From Acidimicrobiales bacterium (GTDB taxonomy: Bacteria > Actinomycetota > Acidimicrobiia > Acidimicrobiales > JAUJNH01): a DNA stretch of 64,000 bases. Below the pieces are notes generated by a model that was given only the letters and a program-made list of their open reading frames with translations, did not search any database and was not told the DNA's origin. A program made the position numbers and the translations under genes. The stretch lies in contig JAUJNH010000002.1 of NCBI GenBank assembly GCA_030448245.1, forward strand, positions 175,473 through 239,472. Reading direction: 5' to 3'. Each line of letters begins with the position of its first letter. Within the stretch, counting starts at the first letter, position 1. Below, in pieces: positions 44,921-52,729 of this stretch.

Positions 44921-47185
44921 ATGTGGCGCGTCGGTCGGCAGCTCCTCCGGGGCCTGGTGCTGTTCCTGGTGTGCACGACCGTGGTGCCCGTGGTCGTGGC
45001 CGTCGTCGTGCTGGGGTCGCTGCTGTTCATGCCGCTCCCGGCCACGTTGCCCGAGCCCCGGCGGATCGAGGCCAGCCAGTCCAGCCGGGTGCTCGACGCC
45101 CAGGGCAACGAGATCGCCGTCTTCGAGGCCTTCGAGCAGAACCGGCCCGTGCAGCAGCAGGACATCCCGCTCGTGCTGAAGCAGGCAGTGGTCGCCGCCG
45201 AGGACAGCCGCTTCTACCAGCACAACGGCGTCGACATCCGGGGCTCCGGCCGGGCCCTCGTGCGCGACCTCCAGGGCAGCGAGACCCTCCAGGGCGGGTC
45301 CACGATCACCCAGCAGTACGTGAAGCTCACCTACACCGGCAGGGAGCGCACGCTCGCCCGGAAGGTCAGGGAGGCCGTCCTGGCCAGCCAGCTCGACCGG
45401 AAGATCGACAAGGACGAGATCCTCTTCCGCTACCTCTCGACCATCTCCCTCGGCGAAGGGGCCTACGGCGTCGGCGCCGCCTCCGAGACGTACTTCCGCA
45501 AGGCCGTCAGCCAGCTCTCGCTCAGCGAGGCCGCCACCATCGCCGGGGTCATCCCGGCCCCCTCGTTCTACTCGCCCCGGGACTTCCCCGACCGGGCCGA
45601 GCAGAAGCGGGTGCTGGTGCTCGACAAGATGCTGGAGGAGGGCTTCATCACGTCGGTCGACCACGCCAACGCCGTCCGGGCCAAGATCGTGCTGGGCGAC
45701 AAGCCGGCCAACCCGAAGCTCGCCACGGTCGTCTACCCCCGCGAGCAGGCCCAGTCGCGCTACCCCTACTTCGTCGACTACGTGCGTCGGTTCCTCGTCA
45801 ACAAGTACGGCGAGGACCTGGTCTTCCGCGGCGGCCTCACCATCCAGACCACCATCGAGCCCGACCTGCAGGCCAAGGCCGAGAAGCAGGTGGCCGACGC
45901 CCTGGCCGGGACCAGGCCCTACAAGGACCCCAAGCGCAACGGCGACCCCAACCTGCTGAACATGACGCTCAGCGCCGTCGAGCCGGGCACCGGGCGGGTG
46001 AAGGCGCTGGTCGGCGGCCGCGACCCCAACGACAAGTACATCGGCAAGGTGAACCGGGCGCTCGGCCGGTGCTTCCAGCCCAAGCCCGACGTCAGGATCG
46101 AGGTGCCCGCACCCTGCTGGAAGGACCAGACCCCCATCGAAGGCGGCGGCTCGGGTGACCAGCCCGGATCGGCGTTCAAGGCCTTCACCCTCGCCGCCGC
46201 CCTGGAGAAGGGCATCTCGCCGGCCAAGTCGTACTCGTCGGCAGCGCCCTACCGGGTGCCCGGCTGCCGGGGCGACAAGTGCGAGATCAACAACGCCAGC
46301 GACAACATCTCGAGCGGAGGGTCGCTGACCCTGGCCCAGGCCACCACCGGTTCGGTGAACGTGGTCTACGCCCGCCTGGCGGCCGAGATCGGCAACAAGG
46401 CGATCGCCGAGCAGGCCACCAAGCTCGGCATGAGCCAGGTGTGGCTGAGCCCTTCGGTCCACGGCGCCAGCTACACCCTGGGCGCCATCGAGGTGGCCAG
46501 CCTCGACATGGCCGGTGCCTACGGCGTCTTCGCCAACCGCGGCGTCCGGGTCCCCAACACCCCGATCATCAAGATCGTCGACCGCGACGGCAAGGTGGTC
46601 GAGGACAACCTCGATCCCAAGGGCGAGCGGGTGATGACCGAGCAGGTGGCCGACACCATGAACGGCCTCCTGCGGGGCCCCCTCGAGTCGGGCACGGCCA
46701 AGGGCAAGGGCATCGACCGCCCCGCCGCCGGCAAGACCGGTTCGACCAACGACAACTTCGACGCCTGGTTCGTCGGCTACACCCCGAACCTGTCGACCGC
46801 CGTCAGCATGGGCTACGACGAGGGCCAGCCCCTGAAGGGCATCAAGGGCGTGGCCACCGTGTTCGGCGGGACCATCCCGGCCTCCACCTGGCAGGGGTTC
46901 ATGAAGCAGGCCCTCGAGGGGGTGCCGCCCACCGACTTCAACGCGCCGCCGCCGGTCAGCAACGTCGAGGACGAGACCCGCCGGCGGGAGCGGGGTGGAA
47001 TCGACCCGGGCGACAAGCGTGAGGCGATCGCCACCAGCCCCGGCGGCCCCTACGAGCTGGGCGGCACCGGCGGCCGCCAGGTGACCGGGACCCGGACCGT
47101 GGCTCCGACGACCACGGTCCCACCCCCGACCAGCACCAGCACCAGCACCACGCGCCGCAGCGTCGGCGGCCTGTTCGGGAACTAG
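44921..47185 (+). CDS. Bifunctional penicillin-binding protein (class A)
   Basis: A 754-residue peptidoglycan synthase. Short cytoplasmic N-terminus, one helix (about 9-35), glycosyltransferase family 51 domain with EDSRFYQHNGVDIRG (catalytic Glu) and LQGGSTITQQYVK. The transpeptidase domain has SxxK at S417 (GSAFK), SVN (SxN) and GKTGS (KTG) near 603. The Thr/Pro-rich tail is typical of actinomycete PonA-like enzymes. It builds and cross-links the wall outside the membrane. Divergent from selA. Confidence 0.94.
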   Translation: MWRVGRQLLRGLVLFLVCTTVVPVVVAVVVLGSLLFMPLPATLPEPRRIEASQSSRVLDAQGNEIAVFEAFEQNRPVQQQDIPLVLKQAVVAAEDSRFYQHNGVDIRGSGRALVRDLQGSETLQGGSTITQQYVKLTYTGRERTLARKVREAVLASQLDRKIDKDEILFRYLSTISLGEGAYGVGAASETYFRKAVSQLSLSEAATIAGVIPAPSFYSPRDFPDRAEQKRVLVLDKMLEEGFITSVDHANAVRAKIVLGDKPANPKLATVVYPREQAQSRYPYFVDYVRRFLVNKYGEDLVFRGGLTIQTTIEPDLQAKAEKQVADALAGTRPYKDPKRNGDPNLLNMTLSAVEPGTGRVKALVGGRDPNDKYIGKVNRALGRCFQPKPDVRIEVPAPCWKDQTPIEGGGSGDQPGSAFKAFTLAAALEKGISPAKSYSSAAPYRVPGCRGDKCEINNASDNISSGGSLTLAQATTGSVNVVYARLAAEIGNKAIAEQATKLGMSQVWLSPSVHGASYTLGAIEVASLDMAGAYGVFANRGVRVPNTPIIKIVDRDGKVVEDNLDPKGERVMTEQVADTMNGLLRGPLESGTAKGKGIDRPAAGKTGSTNDNFDAWFVGYTPNLSTAVSMGYDEGQPLKGIKGVATVFGGTIPASTWQGFMKQALEGVPPTDFNAPPPVSNVEDETRRRERGGIDPGDKREAIATSPGGPYELGGTGGRQVTGTRTVAPTTTVPPPTSTSTSTTRRSVGGLFGN

Positions 47186-47195
47186 GCCCCGGGGT

Positions 47196-48194
47196 CTAGG
47201 CCTTCTGCCCGGCGCTGGCCCCGCCGGGGTCGCCGTTCGGGCACTTCAGCACCTTGTCGCAGGCGTTGCGGTTGGGGATGGCGAACCACACCCCGTCGCT
47301 CTGGTAGCCGAGCGGGGCGTAGCTGCGGCTGGCGATGCCCAGCACCTTGCCGTCGGAGTTGATGAGCGGCCCGCCCTGGAACCCCTGGCCCACGGCGGCG
47401 TCGTGCATGATGCCGGCGGCCGAGATGTCGGACACGAAGCCCTGGGTGATCGAGGTCCCCGTCCCCCCGAGGCCGCTGACGGCGAAGACCCGCTCGCCCA
47501 GCTTGAGGGGCGGCGACGGCGAGGCGAACGACACCTTCGGCACGTTGCCCTTGTCGATGATCAGCAGCGCCAGGTCCTTGCTCTCGTCCCAGGTCCACAG
47601 CGTCGCCTTGATCTGGGTGCCGCCCTGGCGGACCTGGATCCCCGGTCCGGGAGCCCGGGTGCTGGCCCTCACGGTGGCGTAGGAGGCGAGCAGGTAGGAC
47701 TGGCGGCTGTCGCTGGCGACGACAAAGGCCGAGCCCACCGAGGCGGCGCCGGCCTCGTCCTGGGTCTGCACGAAGAACGTGGACGGGCCGAGCGCCTTCT
47801 GCAGGTTGGCGAGCGTGTCACCGCTGGCGGCCAGGCGGCGCAGCGGCTCGAGCTCGGTCTGGATGGCGGCCCGGGCGTTGGTGCCATCGGCCTCGATCGA
47901 CTTCTTGGCGTTCTCGAACTGCTGGCCGAACTGGGAGGCGAAGTCCTTGTTGAACTGGGCGTCCTCGTCGAGCCGGTTCTGGTAGTAGGCGTACAGGGCG
48001 ACGCCCGAAAAGGCGCTGCCGACGGCGAACGCCAGGATGATCACCGAGATGCCGAGCACCGTCTTCGGCACCATCCGCTCGCGCCACTCCGGGCTCTGCG
48101 CCCTCCACTGCTGCTGCTTCGCCCGCCGGGTGTCGAGCCAGGTGGAGGGCGGTTCCTCCCGTGCCTCGGGCTCGGCCACGTCGGGATACGCCAT
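47196..48194 (-). CDS. Trypsin-like (HtrA-type) protein lacking catalytic residues
   Basis: A 332-residue protein: cytoplasmic start, one membrane helix (VLGISVIILAFAVGSAFSGVALY, about 46-68), a coiled region, then a trypsin-like fold. The block where His should be reads LLASYATVRAST (S171-Y172), and the block for the nucleophile reads GFQGGPL with Q273 where GNSGGPL is normal. The Asp strand (DESKDLALLII) is retained. I therefore expect a protease fold used for binding, not cleavage. No PDZ domain. Convergent with the PBP gene, 10 nt apart. Confidence 0.82.
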   Translation of the reverse strand: MAYPDVAEPEAREEPPSTWLDTRRAKQQQWRAQSPEWRERMVPKTVLGISVIILAFAVGSAFSGVALYAYYQNRLDEDAQFNKDFASQFGQQFENAKKSIEADGTNARAAIQTELEPLRRLAASGDTLANLQKALGPSTFFVQTQDEAGAASVGSAFVVASDSRQSYLLASYATVRASTRAPGPGIQVRQGGTQIKATLWTWDESKDLALLIIDKGNVPKVSFASPSPPLKLGERVFAVSGLGGTGTSITQGFVSDISAAGIMHDAAVGQGFQGGPLINSDGKVLGIASRSYAPLGYQSDGVWFAIPNRNACDKVLKCPNGDPGGASAGQKA

Positions 48195-48237
48195 AGGGGG
48201 CCAACGCTAGCCCTGCCCGGCCCTAGCCTCGGGTCGC

Positions 48238-48651
48238 GTGGGATGGATGGCGCTGGCGTTCCTGGTGGTCCCCTTCGTCGAGCTGTTCGTGCTGATCCAG
48301 ACGGGCCGGCTCATCGGGGTCTGGTGGACGATCCTCGTCGTGCTCGCCATCTCCGTCGTGGGCTCGTGGCTCGTCAAGCGCGAGGGGTGGGCCGCCTGGC
48401 GGCGCATCACCAGCCGGGTGCAGACGGGTGAGGTGCCAGGCAACGAGCTGGTGGACGGCGGGCTGGTCTTGCTGGCCGGCGCCCTGCTGCTCACGCCGGG
48501 GTTCGCCACCGACGCCTTCGCCCTCCTGCTGCTGTTCCCGCCGACCCGGGGCGCGGTCCGCCGGATCGTCCTGCGGCGACTTGCGACCAAGGCGACCTTC
48601 ATCCGCCAGGGCCCGGGAGAGGGCGGCGGGCCTGGGGTGATCGACGTCTGA
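48238..48651 (+). CDS. FxsA-family membrane protein
   Basis: A 137-residue protein with four hydrophobic segments and the family pattern FVELFVLIQTGRLIGVWWTI, KREGWAAWRRI, DGGLVLLAGALLLTPGFATD. FxsA is a cytoplasmic-membrane protein named for suppressing F-plasmid exclusion of phage T7; its normal role is unclear. GTG start. Its stop overlaps the next start (TGATG), so the two are coupled. Confidence 0.88.
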   Translation: MGWMALAFLVVPFVELFVLIQTGRLIGVWWTILVVLAISVVGSWLVKREGWAAWRRITSRVQTGEVPGNELVDGGLVLLAGALLLTPGFATDAFALLLLFPPTRGAVRRIVLRRLATKATFIRQGPGEGGGPGVIDV

Positions 48652-49559
48652 TGGACGGGCCCGGCCCGGGGCCAGGGGAGGCGCAGGCCGGCCTCCCCGT
48701 CCCGGTCTCGCCGCTCGTCCGCCGGGTGCTGGCGCCGAACCCGTCGGCCCTGACCGGCAGGGGGACCAACACCTACCTCGTGGGCGCCCGGCCGCCCTGC
48801 ACGGTGATCGACCCGGGACCAGCCGACGAGCGCCACCTCGGTGCCCTCCTGTCGGCCGCCCCCGAGGTGGGCGCCATCCTGGTGACCCACACCCATGGGG
48901 ACCACTCGCCCGGGGCCGCGGGCCTGGCCGCGGCGACGGGTGCGCCGGTGTGCGGGTTCGGACCGATGCTGCGCCCGAGCGTCGAGCGCCACGACGACAC
49001 CTTCCGGGCCGACCGGCTCCTGGCCGACGGTGACGCCGTCGAGGGGGCCGACCACCGCCTGGTCGCCCTCCACACCCCCGGTCACGCCAGCAACCACCTG
49101 TGCTTCCTGCTCGAGGACGGCGGCGAGCGGCTGCTCTTCGCCGGCGACCACGTGATGCAGGGCTCGACGGTCGTGATCGCTCCACTGGACGGCGACATGA
49201 CCGAGTACCTGGACCAGCTCGAGCGGATCCGCTCGCTCGGCATCGACCGCATCCTCCCCGGCCACGGGGCGCCCATCGACGACCCCGCAGTTCACCTCCG
49301 GGACCTCCTCGCCCACCGTGCCGCGCGCGCCGCCAGGGTGCTGGCCGCGCTGGTCGACGCCGGCCCGCTCGGCGCAACCTGCGACGAGCTGGTCGAGGTG
49401 GCGTACGCCGACGTGCCCGCCACCCTCCACCCCGTTGCTGCCTACTCGGCCTGGGCGATCCTCCGGGCCTCCTCCGAGGCCACCTCGGACTGCCCGGACG
49501 CGCTCGACGGGGCCTGGCGATCCAACCGCTCGGCGGAGGCCCGTCCCGGGCAGGCGTGA
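48651..49559 (+). CDS. Metallo-beta-lactamase fold hydrolase
   Basis: A 302-residue MBL protein of the LACTB2-like type. Zinc ligands: THTHGDHSPG (HxHxDH), LHTPGHASNHLCF, LFAGDHVM and the late RILPGHGAPI. A C-terminal winged-helix-like region (CDELVEVAYADVP, LHPVAAYSAWAIL) follows, as in LACTB2 nucleases. It would be a hydrolase or single-strand RNA endonuclease. Its end overlaps the small opposite-strand frame at 49442. Confidence 0.88.
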   Translation: MDGPGPGPGEAQAGLPVPVSPLVRRVLAPNPSALTGRGTNTYLVGARPPCTVIDPGPADERHLGALLSAAPEVGAILVTHTHGDHSPGAAGLAAATGAPVCGFGPMLRPSVERHDDTFRADRLLADGDAVEGADHRLVALHTPGHASNHLCFLLEDGGERLLFAGDHVMQGSTVVIAPLDGDMTEYLDQLERIRSLGIDRILPGHGAPIDDPAVHLRDLLAHRAARAARVLAALVDAGPLGATCDELVEVAYADVPATLHPVAAYSAWAILRASSEATSDCPDALDGAWRSNRSAEARPGQA

Positions 49560-49648
49560 TCGGGCTCGTCGACGACGGCTCCGCACCCATCGCACACCAG
49601 GTGGAGCCAGCAGGCGGCGTCACCGCCGCCTTCGACGTCGTCGGGCAC
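49442..49648 (-). CDS. Small cysteine-containing hypothetical protein
   Basis: Sixty-eight residues from GTG 49648. The reading CWLHLVCDGCGAVVDEPDHAC has a CxxC and a His/Cys ending that could form a zinc ribbon. It overlaps the last 118 bases of the MBL gene on the opposite strand, so part is forced by that gene. It lies 5 nt after the stop of the small gene at 49654. Confidence 0.35.
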   Translation of the reverse strand: MPDDVEGGGDAACWLHLVCDGCGAVVDEPDHACPGRASAERLDRQAPSSASGQSEVASEEARRIAQAE

Positions 49649-49653
49649 CAGCC

Positions 49654-49977
49654 TCAGCGCCCCGCGGGGGCGGCGCCCAGGTGAACGGTGAAGGTGCGCG
49701 AGCCGATCGCCACGCGGGTGCCGTCGGGCAGCGGCACCGGCTCGTCGAGCCGCGCCGGCACCCATCGCTCGGTGCCGGGGGCCAGCACCAAGGTGTCCGC
49801 CCGCGGCACCAGGACCACCTCCCAGCCGACCAGGCGGACCTCGGCGTCGCCTCCTCCGCTCGTCAGTCCAGCGAGGCGTCGGGGCCACCTCGCCGGCTCG
49901 CTCGCTGCGCTCGCGGGCGTTTCCCGCCGCTGGGCCGGCGACCCCTTCGCCACCGGCGAGACATCGGGCGGCACCAT
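49654..49977 (-). CDS. Small hypothetical protein carrying the dispersed repeat
   Basis: A 107-residue frame. The second half reads like a beta-rich domain (EVRLVGWEVVLVPRADTLVLAP, VPLPDGTRVAIGSRTFTVHLG), reminiscent of a half FHA or similar sandwich. The first half (SPAQRRETPASAASEPARW) is the translation of the dispersed repeat at 49851-49917, similar to the leader of the ATPase at 6639-7667. No family can be named. Divergent from proC. Confidence 0.5.
   Translation of the reverse strand: MVPPDVSPVAKGSPAQRRETPASAASEPARWPRRLAGLTSGGGDAEVRLVGWEVVLVPRADTLVLAPGTERWVPARLDEPVPLPDGTRVAIGSRTFTVHLGAAPAGR
49851..49917. repeat. Dispersed repeat copy
   Basis: Contains GTCAGTCCAGCGAGGCGTCGG, then CACCTCGCCGGCTCGCTCG. 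The reverse complement of 16969-17030 is closely similar over its length, and 7530-7588 shares the second half. Two of the three copies lie in coding sequence and are translated. Confidence 0.7.
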
Positions 49978-50036
49978 CGTCACCTTCCTAGTGCGACCCG
50001 GCCGGCCGCGCCGGCCCGCCGGGTACGGTCCCGTTC

Positions 50037-50825
50037 GTGCACCAGCTCGTGATCGTCGGCGGTGGCCGCATGGGCGAGGCCCTGGTCGGCGGCCTCCTGG
50101 CCGGTGGCCGCCGACCAGCCGATCTCGCCGTGGTCGAGCCGGTCCCCGGCCGCCGCCAGGCCCTCGAGGCCCGGTTCCCCGGGGTCCAGGTGTCCGAGTT
50201 CCCGGTCGCCGCCGACGGCGCCGTGCTGGCCGTGAAGCCGGGGACCGCCGTCTCGGCTGCACGAGCCGCAGGCGAGGCCGGGTGCGGCCGCGTCCTGTCG
50301 ATCGCCGCGGGCGTGACCATCGCCGCCCTCGAGGCTGCCCTGCCCGCCGCAACCCCGGTGGTGCGGGCCATGCCCAACACCCCGGCGCTGATCGGGGCCG
50401 GCGCCGCGGCCGTGGCCGGCGGGTCGGCGGCAGGCGAGGCCGACCTGGCGTGGGCCGAGGGGGTGCTCGGCGCGGTTGGGGTCGTCGTGCGGGTCGAGGA
50501 GGCGCTGCTCGACGCCGTGACCGGCCTGTCCGGATCCGGGCCCGCCTACGTGTTCCTCGTCGCCGAGGCGCTGGTCGACGCCGGGGTCCTGGTCGGCCTG
50601 CCCCGGGAGCTCGCCTCCACGCTGGCCGTCCAGACCCTGCTCGGCTCGGCCCGGCTCCTGGCCGAGACCGACGACGGGCCCGAGGCGCTGCGGGCCGCCG
50701 TCACCTCACCCGGGGGCACGACCGCAGCCGGGCTGGCCGCGCTCGAGGAGCGGGCGGTGCGGGCGGCCTTCCTGGCTGCCGTCCGGGCCTCCAGCGAGCG
50801 CAGCCGGGAGCTCGGCCAGCCCTGA
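50037..50825 (+). CDS. proC: Pyrroline-5-carboxylate reductase
   Basis: Last step of proline synthesis, NADPH-dependent. 262 residues. Rossmann start LVIVGGGRMGEALVGGLL, then VLAVKPG, VRAMPNTPALIGAGAAA, and the highly conserved C-terminal LDAVTGLSGSGPAYVFLVAEAL, with AVTSPGGTTAAGLAALE. GTG start. Upstream of bldC in the same direction. Confidence 0.94.
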   Translation: MHQLVIVGGGRMGEALVGGLLAGGRRPADLAVVEPVPGRRQALEARFPGVQVSEFPVAADGAVLAVKPGTAVSAARAAGEAGCGRVLSIAAGVTIAALEAALPAATPVVRAMPNTPALIGAGAAAVAGGSAAGEADLAWAEGVLGAVGVVVRVEEALLDAVTGLSGSGPAYVFLVAEALVDAGVLVGLPRELASTLAVQTLLGSARLLAETDDGPEALRAAVTSPGGTTAAGLAALEERAVRAAFLAAVRASSERSRELGQP

Positions 50826-50908
50826 ACCCACGCTGATCACAGGACCCACTTCCCCCCCAGGCTCCCCGCCCCATAGCATGTGGCGCTGCGGAGAGGGGTG
50901 ATACCTAC

Positions 50909-51100
50909 ATGACCACCGACAACGAGGCACGGTTCGTCACCGTGGCCGAGGTCGCCGACCGGCTTCGGGTCTCGACGATGACCGTCTACCGGTTGATCCA
51001 GGCCGGCGACCTGCCGGCCGCCCGGATCGGCAAGAGCTACCGCCTGCGTGAGGAGGACATCGACCGCTTCCTGCAGGCCCGCTTCCACGAAGCCGGCTGA
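50909..51100 (+). CDS. bldC: BldC-type MerR-like DNA-binding protein
   Basis: A 63-residue single HTH protein: FVTVAEVADRLRVSTMTVYR, LIQAGDLPAARIGKSYRL, REEDIDRFL. Length and sequence match the actinomycete BldC developmental regulator, which binds DNA cooperatively at direct repeats; other excisionase-family proteins look similar. A purine-rich GGAGAGGGGTGA lies upstream. Conserved position after proC supports BldC. Confidence 0.85.
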   Translation: MTTDNEARFVTVAEVADRLRVSTMTVYRLIQAGDLPAARIGKSYRLREEDIDRFLQARFHEAG

Positions 51101-51214
51101 GCCGCGGGCCGTCGACCGTCCACAGGGTGCACAGGGATACCCACAGGATGTGACCCTTGCGCTCCACAACGACCACGTTGGAGGCTCGTCCCCAGGGCAA
51201 GAGCAGGGGAGGAG

Positions 51215-51397
51215 GTGGCCTGCGTGGTGGTCGGAGGGCACGAGCTGGCGACCGAGCTGAAGCGCCGGCGGATCGGGCGGCCGACGCTGGTGGAGCGCTG
51301 CGATCGCTGCGGCGGGACGGCCTGGCTCCCGGGTGATCCCTCCACCGTGCCGGCCAGCCTCCTCGTGCTGGCCGCCATTTCGCTCGCCCGGCGGTAG
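51215..51397 (+). CDS. Small zinc-ribbon-like hypothetical protein
   Basis: Sixty residues from a GTG preceded closely by GGGGAGGAG. It has a basic centre (ELKRRRIGRPTLVERC) with CDRCGG, then an Ala/Leu-rich end. The CxxC suggests metal binding, but only two or three cysteines are available. It lies between bldC and the SAM hydrolase gene on the same strand. Confidence 0.5.
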   Translation: MACVVVGGHELATELKRRRIGRPTLVERCDRCGGTAWLPGDPSTVPASLLVLAAISLARR

Positions 51398-51410
51398 CGT
51401 CCGCTGGCGC

Positions 51411-52223
51411 ATGGGCCAGCCCTTCGACACCGTCTCGCTGCTCACCGACATCGGCACCGCGGACGAGCAGGTGGGCGTGCTGCGGTCGGTGGTCCGGTCG
51501 ATCGCGCCCCACGCCGTCGTGATCGACATCACCCACGAGGTGGCGCCGTACGACGTGCGGGCCGGGGGCCTGGCCCTGGTGCGGGCGGCGCAGTACCTGG
51601 CTGCCGGGGTGGTGGTCGGAGGCGTCGACCCGGGGGGCGGCACCAGCCGGCGGGTCATCGCGGTCGAGGTCGGGGCAGGCCAGAGCGTGCTGGTGGGGCC
51701 CGACAACGGCCTCCTGGCTCCGGCGGTCAGCCTGTGCGGCGGCGCCAGCCGCGTGGTCGAGCTGCGCAGCCTCGAGCATCGGCTGCCGTCGGCTGGGGGG
51801 CCGACGTTCGCCACACGCGACATCCTGGTGCCGGCGGCCGCCCACCTCTGCAACGGCGTCGACCTCGCCGAGCTGGGGCCGGCCGTCGACCCGTTCTCGC
51901 TGGTCCCCGGCCTGGTGCCCCTCACCCGGGTCGAGGACGAGGTCCTCAAAGCCGAGGTGCTGTGGGTCGACCGCTTCGGCAACGCCCAGCTGAACGTCGA
52001 CCCCGACGAGCTGAAGGGCTTCGGTGACCGTCTGACCGTGACGGTGGGCTCTGCGACCCGCACCGCCACCGCTGCGGTGACCTTCGCGTCGCTCGCCCCC
52101 GGCCAGCTGGGGCTGATGGTGGACAGCTACGGTCTGATGTCACTCGTGCTCGACCGGGGCTCGGCGGCCGACGAGCTGGGCATCAGCCCGGGAGCCCCCG
52201 TCGACCTCAGCGCCCCGAAGTAG
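51411..52223 (+). CDS. SAM hydroxide adenosyltransferase (DUF62 family)
   Basis: A 270-residue member of the family that includes fluorinase and chlorinase. N-terminal VSLLTDIGTADEQVGVLRSV and VIDITHEVAPYDVRAGGLAL, the central VGPDNGLLAPA, and the C-terminal EVLWVDRFGNAQLNV. The Asp-Arg-His set of the water-using enzymes seems present (D of TDIG, R of RAGG or DRFG, H of THEV). I therefore expect SAM hydrolysis to adenosine and methionine rather than halogenation. Confidence 0.87.
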   Translation: MGQPFDTVSLLTDIGTADEQVGVLRSVVRSIAPHAVVIDITHEVAPYDVRAGGLALVRAAQYLAAGVVVGGVDPGGGTSRRVIAVEVGAGQSVLVGPDNGLLAPAVSLCGGASRVVELRSLEHRLPSAGGPTFATRDILVPAAAHLCNGVDLAELGPAVDPFSLVPGLVPLTRVEDEVLKAEVLWVDRFGNAQLNVDPDELKGFGDRLTVTVGSATRTATAAVTFASLAPGQLGLMVDSYGLMSLVLDRGSAADELGISPGAPVDLSAPK

Positions 52224-52237
52224 CGTCGGAGCTCTCC

Positions 52238-52327
52238 ATGCGGCCGGCCACCACCATCGTCCTCGGCCTGCTGCTCCTGGCCATCTTCGTGGCGGCGACG
52301 ATCCAAATCGTGCTGATCGGCTCCTGA
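52238..52327 (+). CDS. 29-residue single-helix membrane miniprotein
   Basis: ATG 52238 gives a short basic-start peptide with one hydrophobic helix (TIVLGLLLLAIFVAATIQ) and stop at 52327. It lies 14 nt after the SAM hydrolase stop on the same strand. The hydrophobic core and clean ends make it plausible; there is no clear ribosome site, so it stays tentative. Confidence 0.45.
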   Translation: MRPATTIVLGLLLLAIFVAATIQIVLIGS

Positions 52328-52329
52328 GG

Positions 52330-52598
52330 GCCAGAACACGAGGGTGGTCCAGAGCCTGCCACCCGATCAGACCTGGCGATGCCCACGGTGTTGTAGTTCC
52401 CGAGGAGGTTGGCCCGGTGGCCGGACGAGTTTCACGACGGCCTGGCCAGCTCTGGGCCACCACGCTGGTCGACGGGTCCTCAGCCAGCGGCTGGAGCCCG
52501 TTCTGCGCCCGGTAGGTGTTGATTCGGGACAGCCACGTGCCAGGAGCGGCGACGGCCGGTGAGCCGCTGGCGACGCTGACGAGCAGCACGGCCGTCAT
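52330..52598 (-). pseudogene. CAP/SCP-domain exported protein, shortened and frame-broken
   Basis: ATG 52598 gives a signal peptide (TAVLLVSVASGSPAVAA), then LSRINTYRAQNGLQPLAEDP, the start of a CAP (YkwD-like) domain. The middle of the domain is missing. In other frames SSGHRANLLGNYNTVGIA and GRLWTTLVFW follow, which are its conserved end. So the gene has an internal deletion plus frame changes. It was probably an extracytoplasmic CAP protein. Confidence 0.6.
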
Positions 52599-52729
52599 GC
52601 CACGGCGGCCATGAGGGCGAGGTCAGCGCCTGGGCCGGGTCATCGGCAGCGCCTCGCAGAACCTTGAGCCGCATTCGGGTGCTTCTGGTCGAACTTGCGC
52701 ATTCCCCCCGCGGCAGCGACCCTTCCCCT

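Noticed and set aside
43580-46462. A 960-codon minus frame starting inside the PBP gene
   Set aside because: Only the SelA portion (to 44827) has homology; the rest is the shadow of the penicillin-binding protein.
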